NCBI GenBank assembly: GCA_024690465.1
Contig: JAILPC010000130.1
Location: forward strand, 1 to 37,227
Origin: Ruminococcus sp.
GTDB taxonomy: Bacteria; Bacillota; Clostridia; Oscillospirales; Acutalibacteraceae
DNA length: 37,227 nt
Direction of reading: 5' to 3'
Notes under the pieces: model-generated
What the model was told of the DNA's origin: nothing
The model's database searches: none
What the model saw: only the letters and a program-made list of their open reading frames with translations
Position numbers and translations under genes: made by a program
Part shown: one piece after another, positions 8,288 to 17,666 of the stretch
Layout: every line of letters begins with the position of its first letter
How positions within the stretch are numbered: position 1 is the first letter of the stretch

Positions 8288-9505
8288 TTATTTTTTTATT
8301 GTTAAAAACTTCGGTGTCGGAATAAACTTCGCCGCAGCCGCCGCGAAAAGCATTATCGGAATAAGTCTGACGGGGAATACAATCATCAGAAGCAGCACTG
8401 TAGCCAACGGCTTTTTGAGCGTATGACCGACAAGCGCCGTTGTGACAACCGCCGCGCAGAAAACCATATTGATCCCCAATATCAGACCGAACGCGCAGCC
8501 GATGCTTACGCCGCAGAAGATTATCGGGAAGAAATGTCCGCCCTTGAGTCCCGAGTCGATACAGATGTTTGTGAGAAGCAGTTTTACAACCGCGATTACA
8601 ATCAGCATAACCGCACCGATTTTCGTGGCGCTCTCGGTCACTTCGCTGATCTGGTGTTCACCCGAGAACATAGTCAGAGGAAGGAATGTTCCCGATACGC
8701 CCAACAGCAGTCCGCCCGATACAGCCCGAAGAATTGTAAAGCGCTTGAGCTTTCTTTCAATCGAAACAGTGATTTTTTTGAACGCGAAATATATGCAGCC
8801 CGCGGCAATTCCGACAACCGTCAGAAGCAGAGCGTACAGGTACTGTTCAAGACGAATACCGTCAAACGGCAGGCTTTCCATACCTGTTTTTGTGCCTGTC
8901 AGCTTGTTGAGAAGAATGAAAATGCCGAATGAGCTCAGAATAGCGGTAAAGTAGAGAACAATCTTTGACGTCTTCGGCAGCACGGTGTCCTGTTCGGATT
9001 CAATCGGCTCGATAAAGCCGAACATAGGCGAACGGAAGATTGTGCCGAGCGTCGCGCTCATACCGATACGGGTGAGCTCCTCAACCTCTTTTTTGTAGTG
9101 CTTGAGCTTGTCGCCTACCCATGTACAGAGTCCCGCGATAACTCCCGTAAGACCAGCCTCGGGACCGACGCTCGTGCCAAAAAGAAGCGGAAACAGCGCC
9201 GAACCGAGAATCGAAAAGACATTGTGATACGGATAACGTCCCGTCTTTTTGACCTTGCCGAGCACAACCGCAAGCTCCTCGGGATAGTCGCCGAATTTTT
9301 TCTTCCATAATCCGACGAGCAGTCCTCCCGCCGTACATACGCACAGAGTGTAGAAAGGAAAATCGAGCTTTGACGGAACCCAATTCCACAAAAACTCAAT
9401 CCCGAGATTCATCACCTTGAGAAATGCCCAGATTATTGCTCCGACAATCACGCCGAGCAGGATTGTATAAAACAGAAAAAGTATATTGTTTTTTGCGTTT
9501 TTCAT
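8288..9505 (-). CDS. ClC-family voltage-gated chloride channel/transporter
   Basis: GTSVGPEAGLTGVIAGL and GLKGGHFFPIIFCG ClC motifs, polytopic. Internal Met at 9505 (MKNAKNNILFLFY) preferred over ORF start 9553. Confidence 0.88.
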   Translation of the reverse strand: MKNAKNNILFLFYTILLGVIVGAIIWAFLKVMNLGIEFLWNWVPSKLDFPFYTLCVCTAGGLLVGLWKKKFGDYPEELAVVLGKVKKTGRYPYHNVFSILGSALFPLLFGTSVGPEAGLTGVIAGLCTWVGDKLKHYKKEVEELTRIGMSATLGTIFRSPMFGFIEPIESEQDTVLPKTSKIVLYFTAILSSFGIFILLNKLTGTKTGMESLPFDGIRLEQYLYALLLTVVGIAAGCIYFAFKKITVSIERKLKRFTILRAVSGGLLLGVSGTFLPLTMFSGEHQISEVTESATKIGAVMLIVIAVVKLLLTNICIDSGLKGGHFFPIIFCGVSIGCAFGLILGINMVFCAAVVTTALVGHTLKKPLATVLLLMIVFPVRLIPIMLFAAAAAKFIPTPKFLTIKK

Positions 9506-9584
9506 AAGAAATCCTCTTTTGAAGTCATATATTGAAATTTTACTACGAAACACTCATAAAATCAACAGTTCATAGGATAAAAAC

Positions 9585-9608
9585 AAAACCACCCTTTCGG
9601 ATGGTTTT
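9585..9608 (-). terminator. Terminator downstream of the GH53 gene
   Basis: Minus strand AAAACCATCC-GAAA-GGGTGGTTTT followed by T-rich sequence; GNRA tetraloop. Confidence 0.7.
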
Positions 9609-9617
9609 GCGTTTTAC

Positions 9618-12600
9618 TTACCATTTGTAAAGCTTGTTGCCTTTGCTGATTACCTTTTTGCAGTTCGCGACGCTCAGCGCGGCACCCTTGCCTGCCTTTG
9701 CGTACAGATTGTTTTTGGTAACTGTAGTCTTGCCGTGCTTGTTACCCGCGTAGGTCTGGATATACAATCCGTGCTTGCCGCCCTTGAAGGTGTTGCCGCT
9801 GAACACGTTGCTGTATTTTGCGGTCTGACCGTTGTTTCCGAAGCTCGCGAAGAAACAGCCGTTGTTGTAGTTGTAGTCACCGCCCTTTGAGTAAGCCTTG
9901 GTGTTCTGGACAGTGACGCCCATAACATTGTGCAGACAGAGCGCCTCTGTCTTCATACCCGTTACGGTACAGCCGATAATCTTAACGTTGACATGGTGTC
10001 TGCTCAGCCACTTGCCGCCTTCGGAATCTGTCTTGTTTGTACATATGCCTCTCGAGCCCTTGACCGTACATTTTTCGACGGTAATGTTCTGACAAATCTG
10101 ACCGTTGACATACTTCTTGCCCTGAGAAGCGATAGCGGGAGCGGTCTGCTTTGTCGCGATATCAATCTGAAGCGGTTCTGCGTACTTATCGTTCTTCTGT
10201 TTGCCCTTTGCCTCGAGCTTGCAGTTATAAATTTTCACGTTCTTGCAGGCAATCAGCTCAATTGCGTGACATATATAGTTTGTGTCGACACGCGCGTTTT
10301 TGATTGTGATATTCTGCGCGTGAGCAAAACGGAATGTTGATGTAACGTAATTTGCCTTGGCGTTGTCCTGAATCTGCCAGATTCCGCCGTCTATCGTAAA
10401 GTTCTTGAGCGAACCGTAGTTGGTTTTCTTGCAGTCGTTCAACATAATCGGTATCTTCTTATTAACCTGCAGGATAGTAGCGCCTTTGGCGATAATCGTC
10501 TTGTTGTTGCCGATATGAAGAACACGCTCAATCTTGACTGTTTTCGCGGGAATAACTATCTTTCTCTTCGCGCTGCCCTCTACAAGTCTTGACAGAGCTC
10601 TGCCGTTGAGAGCCGCTGATTTCTGAACTTTATAGAGGATACTGCCGTCAGCCTGAACGCTTCCGACCTCCATACCGCCGAGGACATATCTGATATAGGC
10701 GTTTACCTTGACCTTAATCGGGAATTCAACGCCGTTAACCTTGATTGTTACGGTTGCGGTGCCCTGCTTGAGGCCTTTGATTTTTACGCTCGACGCGGTT
10801 GCCGCGGAATCTACGACAGCAACCTTTTTGTTGCTGCTCTTGTATACGTTATTTACGGCAGCCGCCTTGCCCGTGATATTCACGGTGAGGGTTTTGCCTT
10901 TCTGGATATTATATTCTGTTGACTTTTTGAAGTCTTTGCTGCCTATCTTGATTGTAGGACCGTTTGTTACCTTGACGTTATAAATCAGCTTTTTCTTGCC
11001 TACTGTTACGACAATCTTTGTCTGACCTGTTTTGAGCGCGCTGACCAGACCGTTGTTGTCAACGATTACAGCGTTTGTGTTGTAGCATCTGTATGTGATT
11101 TCCTGATTGTTGCTGTAGAGAACCACAATACGAGCCGTTGCTCCCGCCTTGAGTGTTACGCTCGAGGTTTTGAGAACAGGGTCGTGGTATTCTGTAGGCT
11201 TAGTCGGCTGAGTTTCGCTTGAAGCTGTAGGCTCCGTTACCTCAGAAGTCGGCTCTGTATCACTTGAACTCGAAGGCTCTGTTTCGCTGGAACTTGAAGG
11301 CTCCGTTATTTCGGAGGTGGGTTCTGTTTCGCTTGAGCTCGAGGGCTCCGTTACCTCGGAAGTCGATTCTGTTTCGCTTGAGCTCGAGGGCTCCGTTACC
11401 TCGGAGGTCGGCTCCGTATCTTCGGAAGTCGGTTCGGTCGGCTCGTCGCTGCCGCTTACAAGGCTGAACACCTTAAGCGAGGGCAGCGCCTTGCCCGACG
11501 GATCAAAGAACGCCTGGTTATCAACGGCACATCCGCCGAACTGTGCCACAGTCGTGGTGGAAGCGTAGTCCACAGAATAGCTTGAAGCCCAGCCTGAACC
11601 GTATCTTTCCCAAAGCTCCTGATTTTCGCCTACACGAGCACCATATTCGTTATCGGTAAGACCTGTGGTATCACCTACGGTAATCCAAGCTCCTTCCCAG
11701 TAGAACACGCCAATACCCTTGCCGTCCTCAACATCGTTGACAGCTGCCATAACGTCGCGAACTTCCTGAGCCTGTCCCTGAGCGCTGAATTCCCAGAGCA
11801 TATTGTCGCCAGTGTCGTTGCAGCCTTCGCTTACGGTGTTGCCGTAGCCGTCGGAGTCGCTGAGAGTGTAGGGATAAGAAGTCTCGGCAACCATAACTTC
11901 CTTTTTGTATGTTTTTGCTATTTTATCAAGTTCGCTTGTGAGGTTGGAAAGACTGCCGTGCCAGTAAGGATAATACGAAACAGCGAAAACATCGTAATCG
12001 ACCTCATTTACCGCCAGCGCATCGGCATTCCATTCAAACGCGTTAACATCCTGAATATCCGTAAAATGGACAGCCACGCGGATGTTTTCGTCAAAATCTC
12101 TGACAGCCTTTGCGCCTGCGTTAATCAGCTGCGCCGTTTTCATAAACTCGTTTTCGCCAGCCATGCCGTTGTTGATTTCGTTACCGATTTGAACCATACC
12201 GATGTCGGCGCCGGCGTTCTTTATTGTCTCAAGTGACGACGCAGTAAACCTGCCCAGAACGGTTGTCTTCTCGTCAATATCCATATTTGCCCACGCCTTG
12301 GGAACAAGCTGCTTTGACGGGTCTGCCCAGAAGTCGGAATAGTGGAAGTCCACCATGAGCTTCATTCCGTATTTAGCGGCGCGCGCGCCGATTTCAGCGG
12401 CTGTTTTAACATCGCAGTTACCGCCGCCGTAGCCCTGGTCATCCTCATTATAAGGGTTGTTCCACACGCGCACACGGATATAGTTTACACCGTTTTCGCT
12501 GAGAATCTCAAATAAGTCTTTGGTTCCGTTCTCGTCGTAATATTGTACGCCCGAGTTTTCGAGAGCGATTACGGACGAAACGTCCATACCCTTGATGAAG

Positions 12601-12746
12601 TCAGGGTTCTGAAAATCAATTTTCTCAATCTTAATTTCATCACCCGCCGCTGTCAGGTCATCAGCCGCGCTGACTATCGCGGTTGCGCTGAAGAGTAACA
12701 AAACAGCCAGCGCGAGCGCGGTCAGTTTTCTTAATGCTTTTTTCAT
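9618..12746 (-). CDS. Secreted GH53 endo-beta-1,4-galactanase fused via a Ser/Thr/Glu/Pro linker and Ig-like domains to a right-handed beta-helix domain
   Basis: Signal peptide; FIKGMDVSSVIALENSGVQYYDENGTKDLFEILSENGVNYIRVRVWNNPYN, MLMVDFHYSDFWADPSKQ-like, VQIGNEINNG, VAETSYPYT: GH53 hallmarks; C-terminal NITIKNARVDTN/NVKIYNCKLE/NITVEKCTVKGS beta-helix coils. Confidence 0.87.
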   Translation of the reverse strand: MKKALRKLTALALAVLLLFSATAIVSAADDLTAAGDEIKIEKIDFQNPDFIKGMDVSSVIALENSGVQYYDENGTKDLFEILSENGVNYIRVRVWNNPYNEDDQGYGGGNCDVKTAAEIGARAAKYGMKLMVDFHYSDFWADPSKQLVPKAWANMDIDEKTTVLGRFTASSLETIKNAGADIGMVQIGNEINNGMAGENEFMKTAQLINAGAKAVRDFDENIRVAVHFTDIQDVNAFEWNADALAVNEVDYDVFAVSYYPYWHGSLSNLTSELDKIAKTYKKEVMVAETSYPYTLSDSDGYGNTVSEGCNDTGDNMLWEFSAQGQAQEVRDVMAAVNDVEDGKGIGVFYWEGAWITVGDTTGLTDNEYGARVGENQELWERYGSGWASSYSVDYASTTTVAQFGGCAVDNQAFFDPSGKALPSLKVFSLVSGSDEPTEPTSEDTEPTSEVTEPSSSSETESTSEVTEPSSSSETEPTSEITEPSSSSETEPSSSSDTEPTSEVTEPTASSETQPTKPTEYHDPVLKTSSVTLKAGATARIVVLYSNNQEITYRCYNTNAVIVDNNGLVSALKTGQTKIVVTVGKKKLIYNVKVTNGPTIKIGSKDFKKSTEYNIQKGKTLTVNITGKAAAVNNVYKSSNKKVAVVDSAATASSVKIKGLKQGTATVTIKVNGVEFPIKVKVNAYIRYVLGGMEVGSVQADGSILYKVQKSAALNGRALSRLVEGSAKRKIVIPAKTVKIERVLHIGNNKTIIAKGATILQVNKKIPIMLNDCKKTNYGSLKNFTIDGGIWQIQDNAKANYVTSTFRFAHAQNITIKNARVDTNYICHAIELIACKNVKIYNCKLEAKGKQKNDKYAEPLQIDIATKQTAPAIASQGKKYVNGQICQNITVEKCTVKGSRGICTNKTDSEGGKWLSRHHVNVKIIGCTVTGMKTEALCLHNVMGVTVQNTKAYSKGGDYNYNNGCFFASFGNNGQTAKYSNVFSGNTFKGGKHGLYIQTYAGNKHGKTTVTKNNLYAKAGKGAALSVANCKKVISKGNKLYKW
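11215..11445 (-). repeat. Degenerate in-frame tandem repeat encoding (S/T)EVTEPSSSSETEPT linker
   Basis: Recurring units ...ggctccgttacctcggaagtcg/ttctgtttcgcttgagctcgag... in the DNA; protein TEPTSEVTEPSSSSETE x several. Confidence 0.85.
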
Positions 12747-12748
12747 TC

Positions 12749-13951
12749 CTAGTCCCCCATTAATACTCTGTTTATTCTGAAATCAACGGACGCTTTGAGA
12801 TAGTCGAGGTAATGTTCGTCCATACACATCGACTTGCTCGGTGTGTCGGAGAGCTTTGCCACGGGTCTGCCGTTGACATATTGAAGCTTGATAACAATAT
12901 TGAGCGGGTCGGCGAAAGTGTCGTTTGAAACGAATGTACCTATTCCGAACGCCACTTTTGTCTTGTCCTTAAAGTAATCAAAAAGCTTTTGAGCTTTGTC
13001 AAAATTCAGGCTGTCGCTGAACAGAAGCTGTTTCCACTTTGGGTCCACGCCGTACTTTTTATAGTGAGCGATAATCTTTTCGCCCCACTCGTACGGGTCG
13101 CCGGAGTCGTGGCGCACGCCAGAATAGTTGTTGACCATAGAACGGTTAAAGTCGAGCAGGAACAAATCGGTTGTAACGGTATCGGTAAGCGCCGTACCGT
13201 TATCGCCGTCGTACTCCTCGTACCAGTCCTTCATCGCGTAGTAGTTTGTAAACGCGAGCGGAATTTTATCGATGCCCTGATACATCTGTACAAACTCGTG
13301 GGCATATGTACCGATAGGCGTAATGTTGTATTTCTTAGCAAAATAGACGTTTGATGTGCCGACACAGTTGTCGGTCTCGTCGATAAATCTCTTTATTACC
13401 TCGCCTTCCCATTCGCGCGAAAGCCTTCTGCGGCTGCCGAACTCAGCGAATTTAAAGTTGTATTTTCCGCTTTTGAAGTCCTCAATCTTTTGGCTGAGTT
13501 TTTCCTTGGCGGACTTGAGCAGCTCGTCATAATCGTACTTCATTCTGAAGTAAACCTCGTTGACAATTTCGAGCAGATAAATCTCGAACTGCATAGCCGA
13601 GAACAGCGGTCCCTTGACAGCAATTGAAAGCTCGCCGCTGTCTGAGAGTTCAACTGTAACATACTCGCGAATAGGTCTCCATAATCTTAAAAACTCAACG
13701 TAGTCCGACTTAATAAAGCGAATTGAACGCAGATAGTCCAGCTCTTCGTGGTGAAACCTTAATGAACAGAGGTGGTCAATCTGGTCGTTGATTTCGTCAA
13801 ACATCTCCCGCGAAAACACAATTCCCTCGTTGCGGCACTTGAAGTAATATTCGCCGCTGAGGTCGGTGTGCTTGTGAAAAATAACCTGGTCCATATTGAA
13901 CTTGTACAGGTCTGTGTCAAGTAATGAAATAATAATTGGTTCGAGTTTCAT
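12749..13951 (-). CDS. pncB: Nicotinate phosphoribosyltransferase
   Basis: 400 aa; LLDTDLYKFNMDQVIFHKH, EFGSRRRLSREWE, GTSNVYFAKKY, YSGVRHDSGDPYEWGEK, IGTFVSND motifs. Confidence 0.95.
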   Translation of the reverse strand: MKLEPIIISLLDTDLYKFNMDQVIFHKHTDLSGEYYFKCRNEGIVFSREMFDEINDQIDHLCSLRFHHEELDYLRSIRFIKSDYVEFLRLWRPIREYVTVELSDSGELSIAVKGPLFSAMQFEIYLLEIVNEVYFRMKYDYDELLKSAKEKLSQKIEDFKSGKYNFKFAEFGSRRRLSREWEGEVIKRFIDETDNCVGTSNVYFAKKYNITPIGTYAHEFVQMYQGIDKIPLAFTNYYAMKDWYEEYDGDNGTALTDTVTTDLFLLDFNRSMVNNYSGVRHDSGDPYEWGEKIIAHYKKYGVDPKWKQLLFSDSLNFDKAQKLFDYFKDKTKVAFGIGTFVSNDTFADPLNIVIKLQYVNGRPVAKLSDTPSKSMCMDEHYLDYLKASVDFRINRVLMGD

Positions 13952-13967
13952 AGTTTTTCTCCTGACT

Positions 13968-14897
13968 TTATTCCCCGAATAACGGTGTTGAAAAATACCT
14001 CTCGGCTGTATCGGGAAGTATCGTTACGACCGTCTTGCCCTTGCCGAGCTTTTTCGCGAGCTTAAGCGCCGCGGCAACGTTTGTGCCCGCGGAAATTCCG
14101 CACATAAGCCCTTCCTCACGCGCCAGACGCTTTGCTGTTTCGAGAGCCTCGTCGTCTGTCACGACATAGATTTCGTTATATATATCGCGGTTTAGAATTT
14201 CGGGAATAATTCCGTCGCCGATTCCCATCTGGAGATGTGTTCCGATTGTGCCGCCCGCGAGTATCGCTGCGTTCTCGGGCTCTACCGCCCAGATTTCGAT
14301 GTCGGGATACTGAGCCTTGAATACTTCGCCCATTCCCGTAATCGTACCGCCTGTACCGATTCCCGAGCAGAAGCCGTTTATCGGCTTTGCCGCCTGCTGC
14401 ATAATCTCGAGCGCCGTATATTTTTTGTGTGCCAGGACGTTATTGATGTTCTCGAACTGCTGCGGCACAAACACTCTTTTGTCTTTGTCCTTCATTCTGA
14501 GCGCTGTACTGAGACATTCATCTATACACGCGCCTATGTCGCCGGCGTCATGGATAAGCTTGACCTCGGCGCCGTAGTGGCGGATAAGCTTGCGGCGTTC
14601 TTCGCTGACAGAGTCGGGCATAATAATTATCGTGCGGTATCCCTTGACCGCTCCGACAAGCGCAAGCCCTATTCCCTGGTTGCCGCTGGTGGGCTCCACT
14701 ATAATGCTGTCCTTGTTGATTTTTCCTTCTTTTTCAGCCTGTTCAATCATATTCAGCGCTGTGCGTGTCTTGATTGAACCGCCGACGTTGAGCGCCTCGA
14801 ACTTGACGAGAATTTCGGCGCTGTCGGGAGGAACCATCTTGTTGAGTCTGACGAGCGGAGTCTGCCCCACAGCCTCGAGAACGTTGTTATAAATCAT
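13968..14897 (-). CDS. cysK: Cysteine synthase A (O-acetylserine sulfhydrylase), PLP-dependent
   Basis: 309 aa; IGQTPLVRLN-like, GGSIKTRTALNMIE, EPTSGNQGIGLA, GIGTGGTITG, GISAGTNVAAAL. Confidence 0.92.
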   Translation of the reverse strand: MIYNNVLEAVGQTPLVRLNKMVPPDSAEILVKFEALNVGGSIKTRTALNMIEQAEKEGKINKDSIIVEPTSGNQGIGLALVGAVKGYRTIIIMPDSVSEERRKLIRHYGAEVKLIHDAGDIGACIDECLSTALRMKDKDKRVFVPQQFENINNVLAHKKYTALEIMQQAAKPINGFCSGIGTGGTITGMGEVFKAQYPDIEIWAVEPENAAILAGGTIGTHLQMGIGDGIIPEILNRDIYNEIYVVTDDEALETAKRLAREEGLMCGISAGTNVAAALKLAKKLGKGKTVVTILPDTAERYFSTPLFGE

Positions 14898-15011
14898 ACT
14901 TCTGCCCCTTTTAATTTTTCATTACTCTTTATTATAACGTTTTTGTTTGTATACGTCAACAATTTCATACATTTTCCACTGCGTTACATTTTCGATATTT
15001 GTCAAAAAACA

Positions 15012-15040
15012 TTGATTTATAAGCAAATTTGTGATAATAT
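15012..15040 (+). promoter_or_regulatory. Candidate sigma-A promoter of the acyl-ligase operon
   Basis: TTGATT (15012-15017), 17-bp spacer, TAATAT (15035-15040), 51 bp before first ATG. Confidence 0.55.
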
Positions 15041-15090
15041 GTTATTTGTATATGTGCGTTTAAAGACGCGGTGTTCTGAGGACGGTTGTT

Positions 15091-17025
15091 ATGAAGGATT
15101 ACGGACTGGGACAATTTAATAATATCGACGCGTTTGTCGAGGCGAAGCTCGCTGATTTTGATAAGGCAGAGCGCTGTTTTCTGAGCCTGTTTGAGCTTAT
15201 GTTCAGAGAACGTGATAACATTATGTTTGAGAAGAGCGAGGGCTACAGAATCCGCACCTTTACATACGGTCAGTCTAGGCAAAACATTCTCAGAAGAGCC
15301 GCCGCGCTTAAGGAAATCCTGTCGGACACTGAGCAGGGCTCGGTTGTCGGCATAAGCATGGATAACTCAATCGAGTGGATTGAAATCTTCTGGGCGGTTA
15401 TTCTCGCGGGATTTAATCCGCTGCTGATTAATCTGAGGCTCAGCGACATTCTCGCGAAACAGGCGATTAAGGACGCGGGGGCAAAGGCGGTCATCTCCGA
15501 CAAACGCGAGTACTCTGTCAGAACCATCAGAGCCGAAAGTGTCACAGCCGACAAGACGGAGCTCACGCCGACATCGGACGGCACAGGCGACGCTATTCTC
15601 GTTATGTCGTCGGGCACATCGGCGAGCGTAAAAATCTGCGCCTATACGGCACGGGAATTTTACTATCAGATACACGACAGCTACAGCATCATCAAAGAAT
15701 GTAAGCTTGTTAAAAAGCACTATGACGGCAGGCTCAAACAGCTTTGCTTTCTGCCGTTTTATCACATTTTCGGTCTCGTAGCGGTATACATATGGTTCGC
15801 GTTTTTTTCGCGGACGTTCGTTCAGCTTAACGACTTAGCTCCGCAGACAATTGTAAACACGGTCAAGCGCCACAAGATTACGCATATTTTCGCCGTTCCG
15901 CTGTTCTGGGAAACAGTCTACAAAGAGGCTATGCGCACGATTAAGAACCGCGGCGAAAAGACTGTAAAGAAGTTTGAAAAGGCGATGAAAATCGCGCGCA
16001 AAACATGCGGCGCTCCGCTTATCGGCAACGCGTTCTCGAAGCTCGCTTTCAAGGAGGTCAGAGAAAACCTTTTCGGCGAGAGTATCAGCTTTCTGATTAC
16101 AGGCGGCAGCAATATCTCGTCAGAGGTGCTCGAGTTCTTCAACGCCATAGGCTACAGACTGGCTGACGGCTACGGTATGAGCGAAATCGGCATTACCTCG
16201 GTGGAGCTCTCGTCAAACAGAAGAATCCTCAACTCCTGTTCGGTCGGCAAACCGATGTCGTTCACGGAATATAAGATAAACGAACAGGGCGAGCTGCTCG
16301 TCAAGGGCAAGGGTATCGCCAACTACATAATCGAAAACGGTGAAAAGAAGGCGACTCCCGAGTGGTTCAATACTCACGACCTCGCGGAATGTGAGAACGG
16401 ACGATACAGAATTCTCGGACGCAGAGACGACCTCATAATCTCGCCGACAGGAGAAAACCTCAACCCGAACATTATTGAACCCGTATATGACACCATCGAG
16501 AAGACTAACGGCGTTTGTCTGATAGGAATCAAAGAGAACGGCGCGGACGCTCCCGTTCTGATAGTATCCGTTAACCGCTATATAACAGCCGACAACCTCG
16601 CTGTTATCGAAAAAAAAGTAAAAGCAATAACCGAAATGCTGAATCTCAGCGGCGAGATTAAGAAAATCGTTTTCACCTCGGACGCGCTCTTGCAGGGCGA
16701 GGAGTTCAAGCTGAACAGACTCAGAATCAAGAACGACTACCTTGAAAACAGACTGACGGTAGTTACTCCCGAGGAGCAAAGCGAAGACGACGAAACAGAC
16801 AGCCTTATGATTCACCTGACAGAGGTTTTCGCGCTGACGCTTAACAGAGAAAAGAGCGAAATCAGCCCGAGGTCTGACTTCTTCCTGGATTTGGGAGGTT
16901 CATCTCTTGATTATCTCGCTATGACGGCGAAGCTTCAGGAGGAGTTCGGAATTGCGTTCCCGACAAGCTCCGACAAGAGCCTGAGTACCGTCAAGGATAT
17001 ATATAAGTTTATAAAGGAGCAGTAA
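15091..17025 (+). CDS. AMP-binding acyl ligase with C-terminal phosphopantetheine carrier domain
   Basis: 644 aa; SSGTSASVKICAY (A3-like P-loop), DGYGMSEIG, ILGRRDDLI adenylation motifs; C-terminal DFFLDLGGSSLDYLAMTAKLQEEFGIAFP carrier motif. Confidence 0.85.
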   Translation: MKDYGLGQFNNIDAFVEAKLADFDKAERCFLSLFELMFRERDNIMFEKSEGYRIRTFTYGQSRQNILRRAAALKEILSDTEQGSVVGISMDNSIEWIEIFWAVILAGFNPLLINLRLSDILAKQAIKDAGAKAVISDKREYSVRTIRAESVTADKTELTPTSDGTGDAILVMSSGTSASVKICAYTAREFYYQIHDSYSIIKECKLVKKHYDGRLKQLCFLPFYHIFGLVAVYIWFAFFSRTFVQLNDLAPQTIVNTVKRHKITHIFAVPLFWETVYKEAMRTIKNRGEKTVKKFEKAMKIARKTCGAPLIGNAFSKLAFKEVRENLFGESISFLITGGSNISSEVLEFFNAIGYRLADGYGMSEIGITSVELSSNRRILNSCSVGKPMSFTEYKINEQGELLVKGKGIANYIIENGEKKATPEWFNTHDLAECENGRYRILGRRDDLIISPTGENLNPNIIEPVYDTIEKTNGVCLIGIKENGADAPVLIVSVNRYITADNLAVIEKKVKAITEMLNLSGEIKKIVFTSDALLQGEEFKLNRLRIKNDYLENRLTVVTPEEQSEDDETDSLMIHLTEVFALTLNREKSEISPRSDFFLDLGGSSLDYLAMTAKLQEEFGIAFPTSSDKSLSTVKDIYKFIKEQ

Positions 17026-17666
17026 TGCTTATCAGATTATTCAACGCCTTTGTTAAAATCACGGCGTGGCCTGTTCAGTTTCTTATCTTCCGCACCAAGG
17101 TGTATTACGAGGACAAGAGCGTACAGTCGCGCAGAATAAAAGGCAAGGCGGTTATCATTTCAAACCACACCTCGGTTTTCGACTATGCCGTGTACCTGTT
17201 TGTGTTCTTTTTCAGAACGCTCAGAGTACAGATGGCGGAGGTGCTTTTCGACAAAAAGCCGCTCGGGCTGTTTCTCAAGGCTATGGGCGGAATATACGTC
17301 AACCGTGACGCGAAAAACTTCGGTTTTGTGTCAAAGTCAATCGACATTCTCGACAAGGGCGGCGTTGTGGGTATCTTTCCCGAAAGCCGTCTGCCGCTCA
17401 AGGGCGAAAAGCGTCCTCTGGAGTTCAAGACAAGCGCGGCTTATATCGCCCTGTTGGCTAACTCGCCTGTTATACCCGTTTTTACAAACGGCTTGTATTT
17501 CAGCAAAAAACGGGCGCGCGTAATTGTCGGCAAGCCGATTGACCTCAACGACTTTGTTGACGGCAGCTTGTCCGAAAAAGAGAACTTATCGAGCGCGACA
17601 AAAGCGCTGCGTGACAAAATTATCGAGCTGGAGCGATTGTTGAATGAAAAACAATCAGACAAATAA
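17025..17666 (+). CDS. PlsC-like 1-acyl-glycerol-3-phosphate acyltransferase family protein
   Basis: NHTSVFD (HX4D) and FPESRL motifs; start overlaps the preceding stop (TAATG). Confidence 0.87.
   Translation: MLIRLFNAFVKITAWPVQFLIFRTKVYYEDKSVQSRRIKGKAVIISNHTSVFDYAVYLFVFFFRTLRVQMAEVLFDKKPLGLFLKAMGGIYVNRDAKNFGFVSKSIDILDKGGVVGIFPESRLPLKGEKRPLEFKTSAAYIALLANSPVIPVFTNGLYFSKKRARVIVGKPIDLNDFVDGSLSEKENLSSATKALRDKIIELERLLNEKQSDK

Noticed and set aside
8423-8954. Overlapping 169-170-aa plus-strand ORFs
   Set aside because: Antisense to the ClC gene in two frames; shadow ORFs.
11215-11445. Regular repeats considered as a CRISPR array
   Set aside because: In frame, coding for a Ser/Thr/Glu/Pro linker; no unique spacers between constant repeats.
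14235-14777. 180-aa plus-strand ORF
   Set aside because: Antisense to cysK; no motifs.
16213-16815. 200-aa minus-strand ORF
   Set aside because: Antisense to the AMP-ligase/carrier gene; no motifs.
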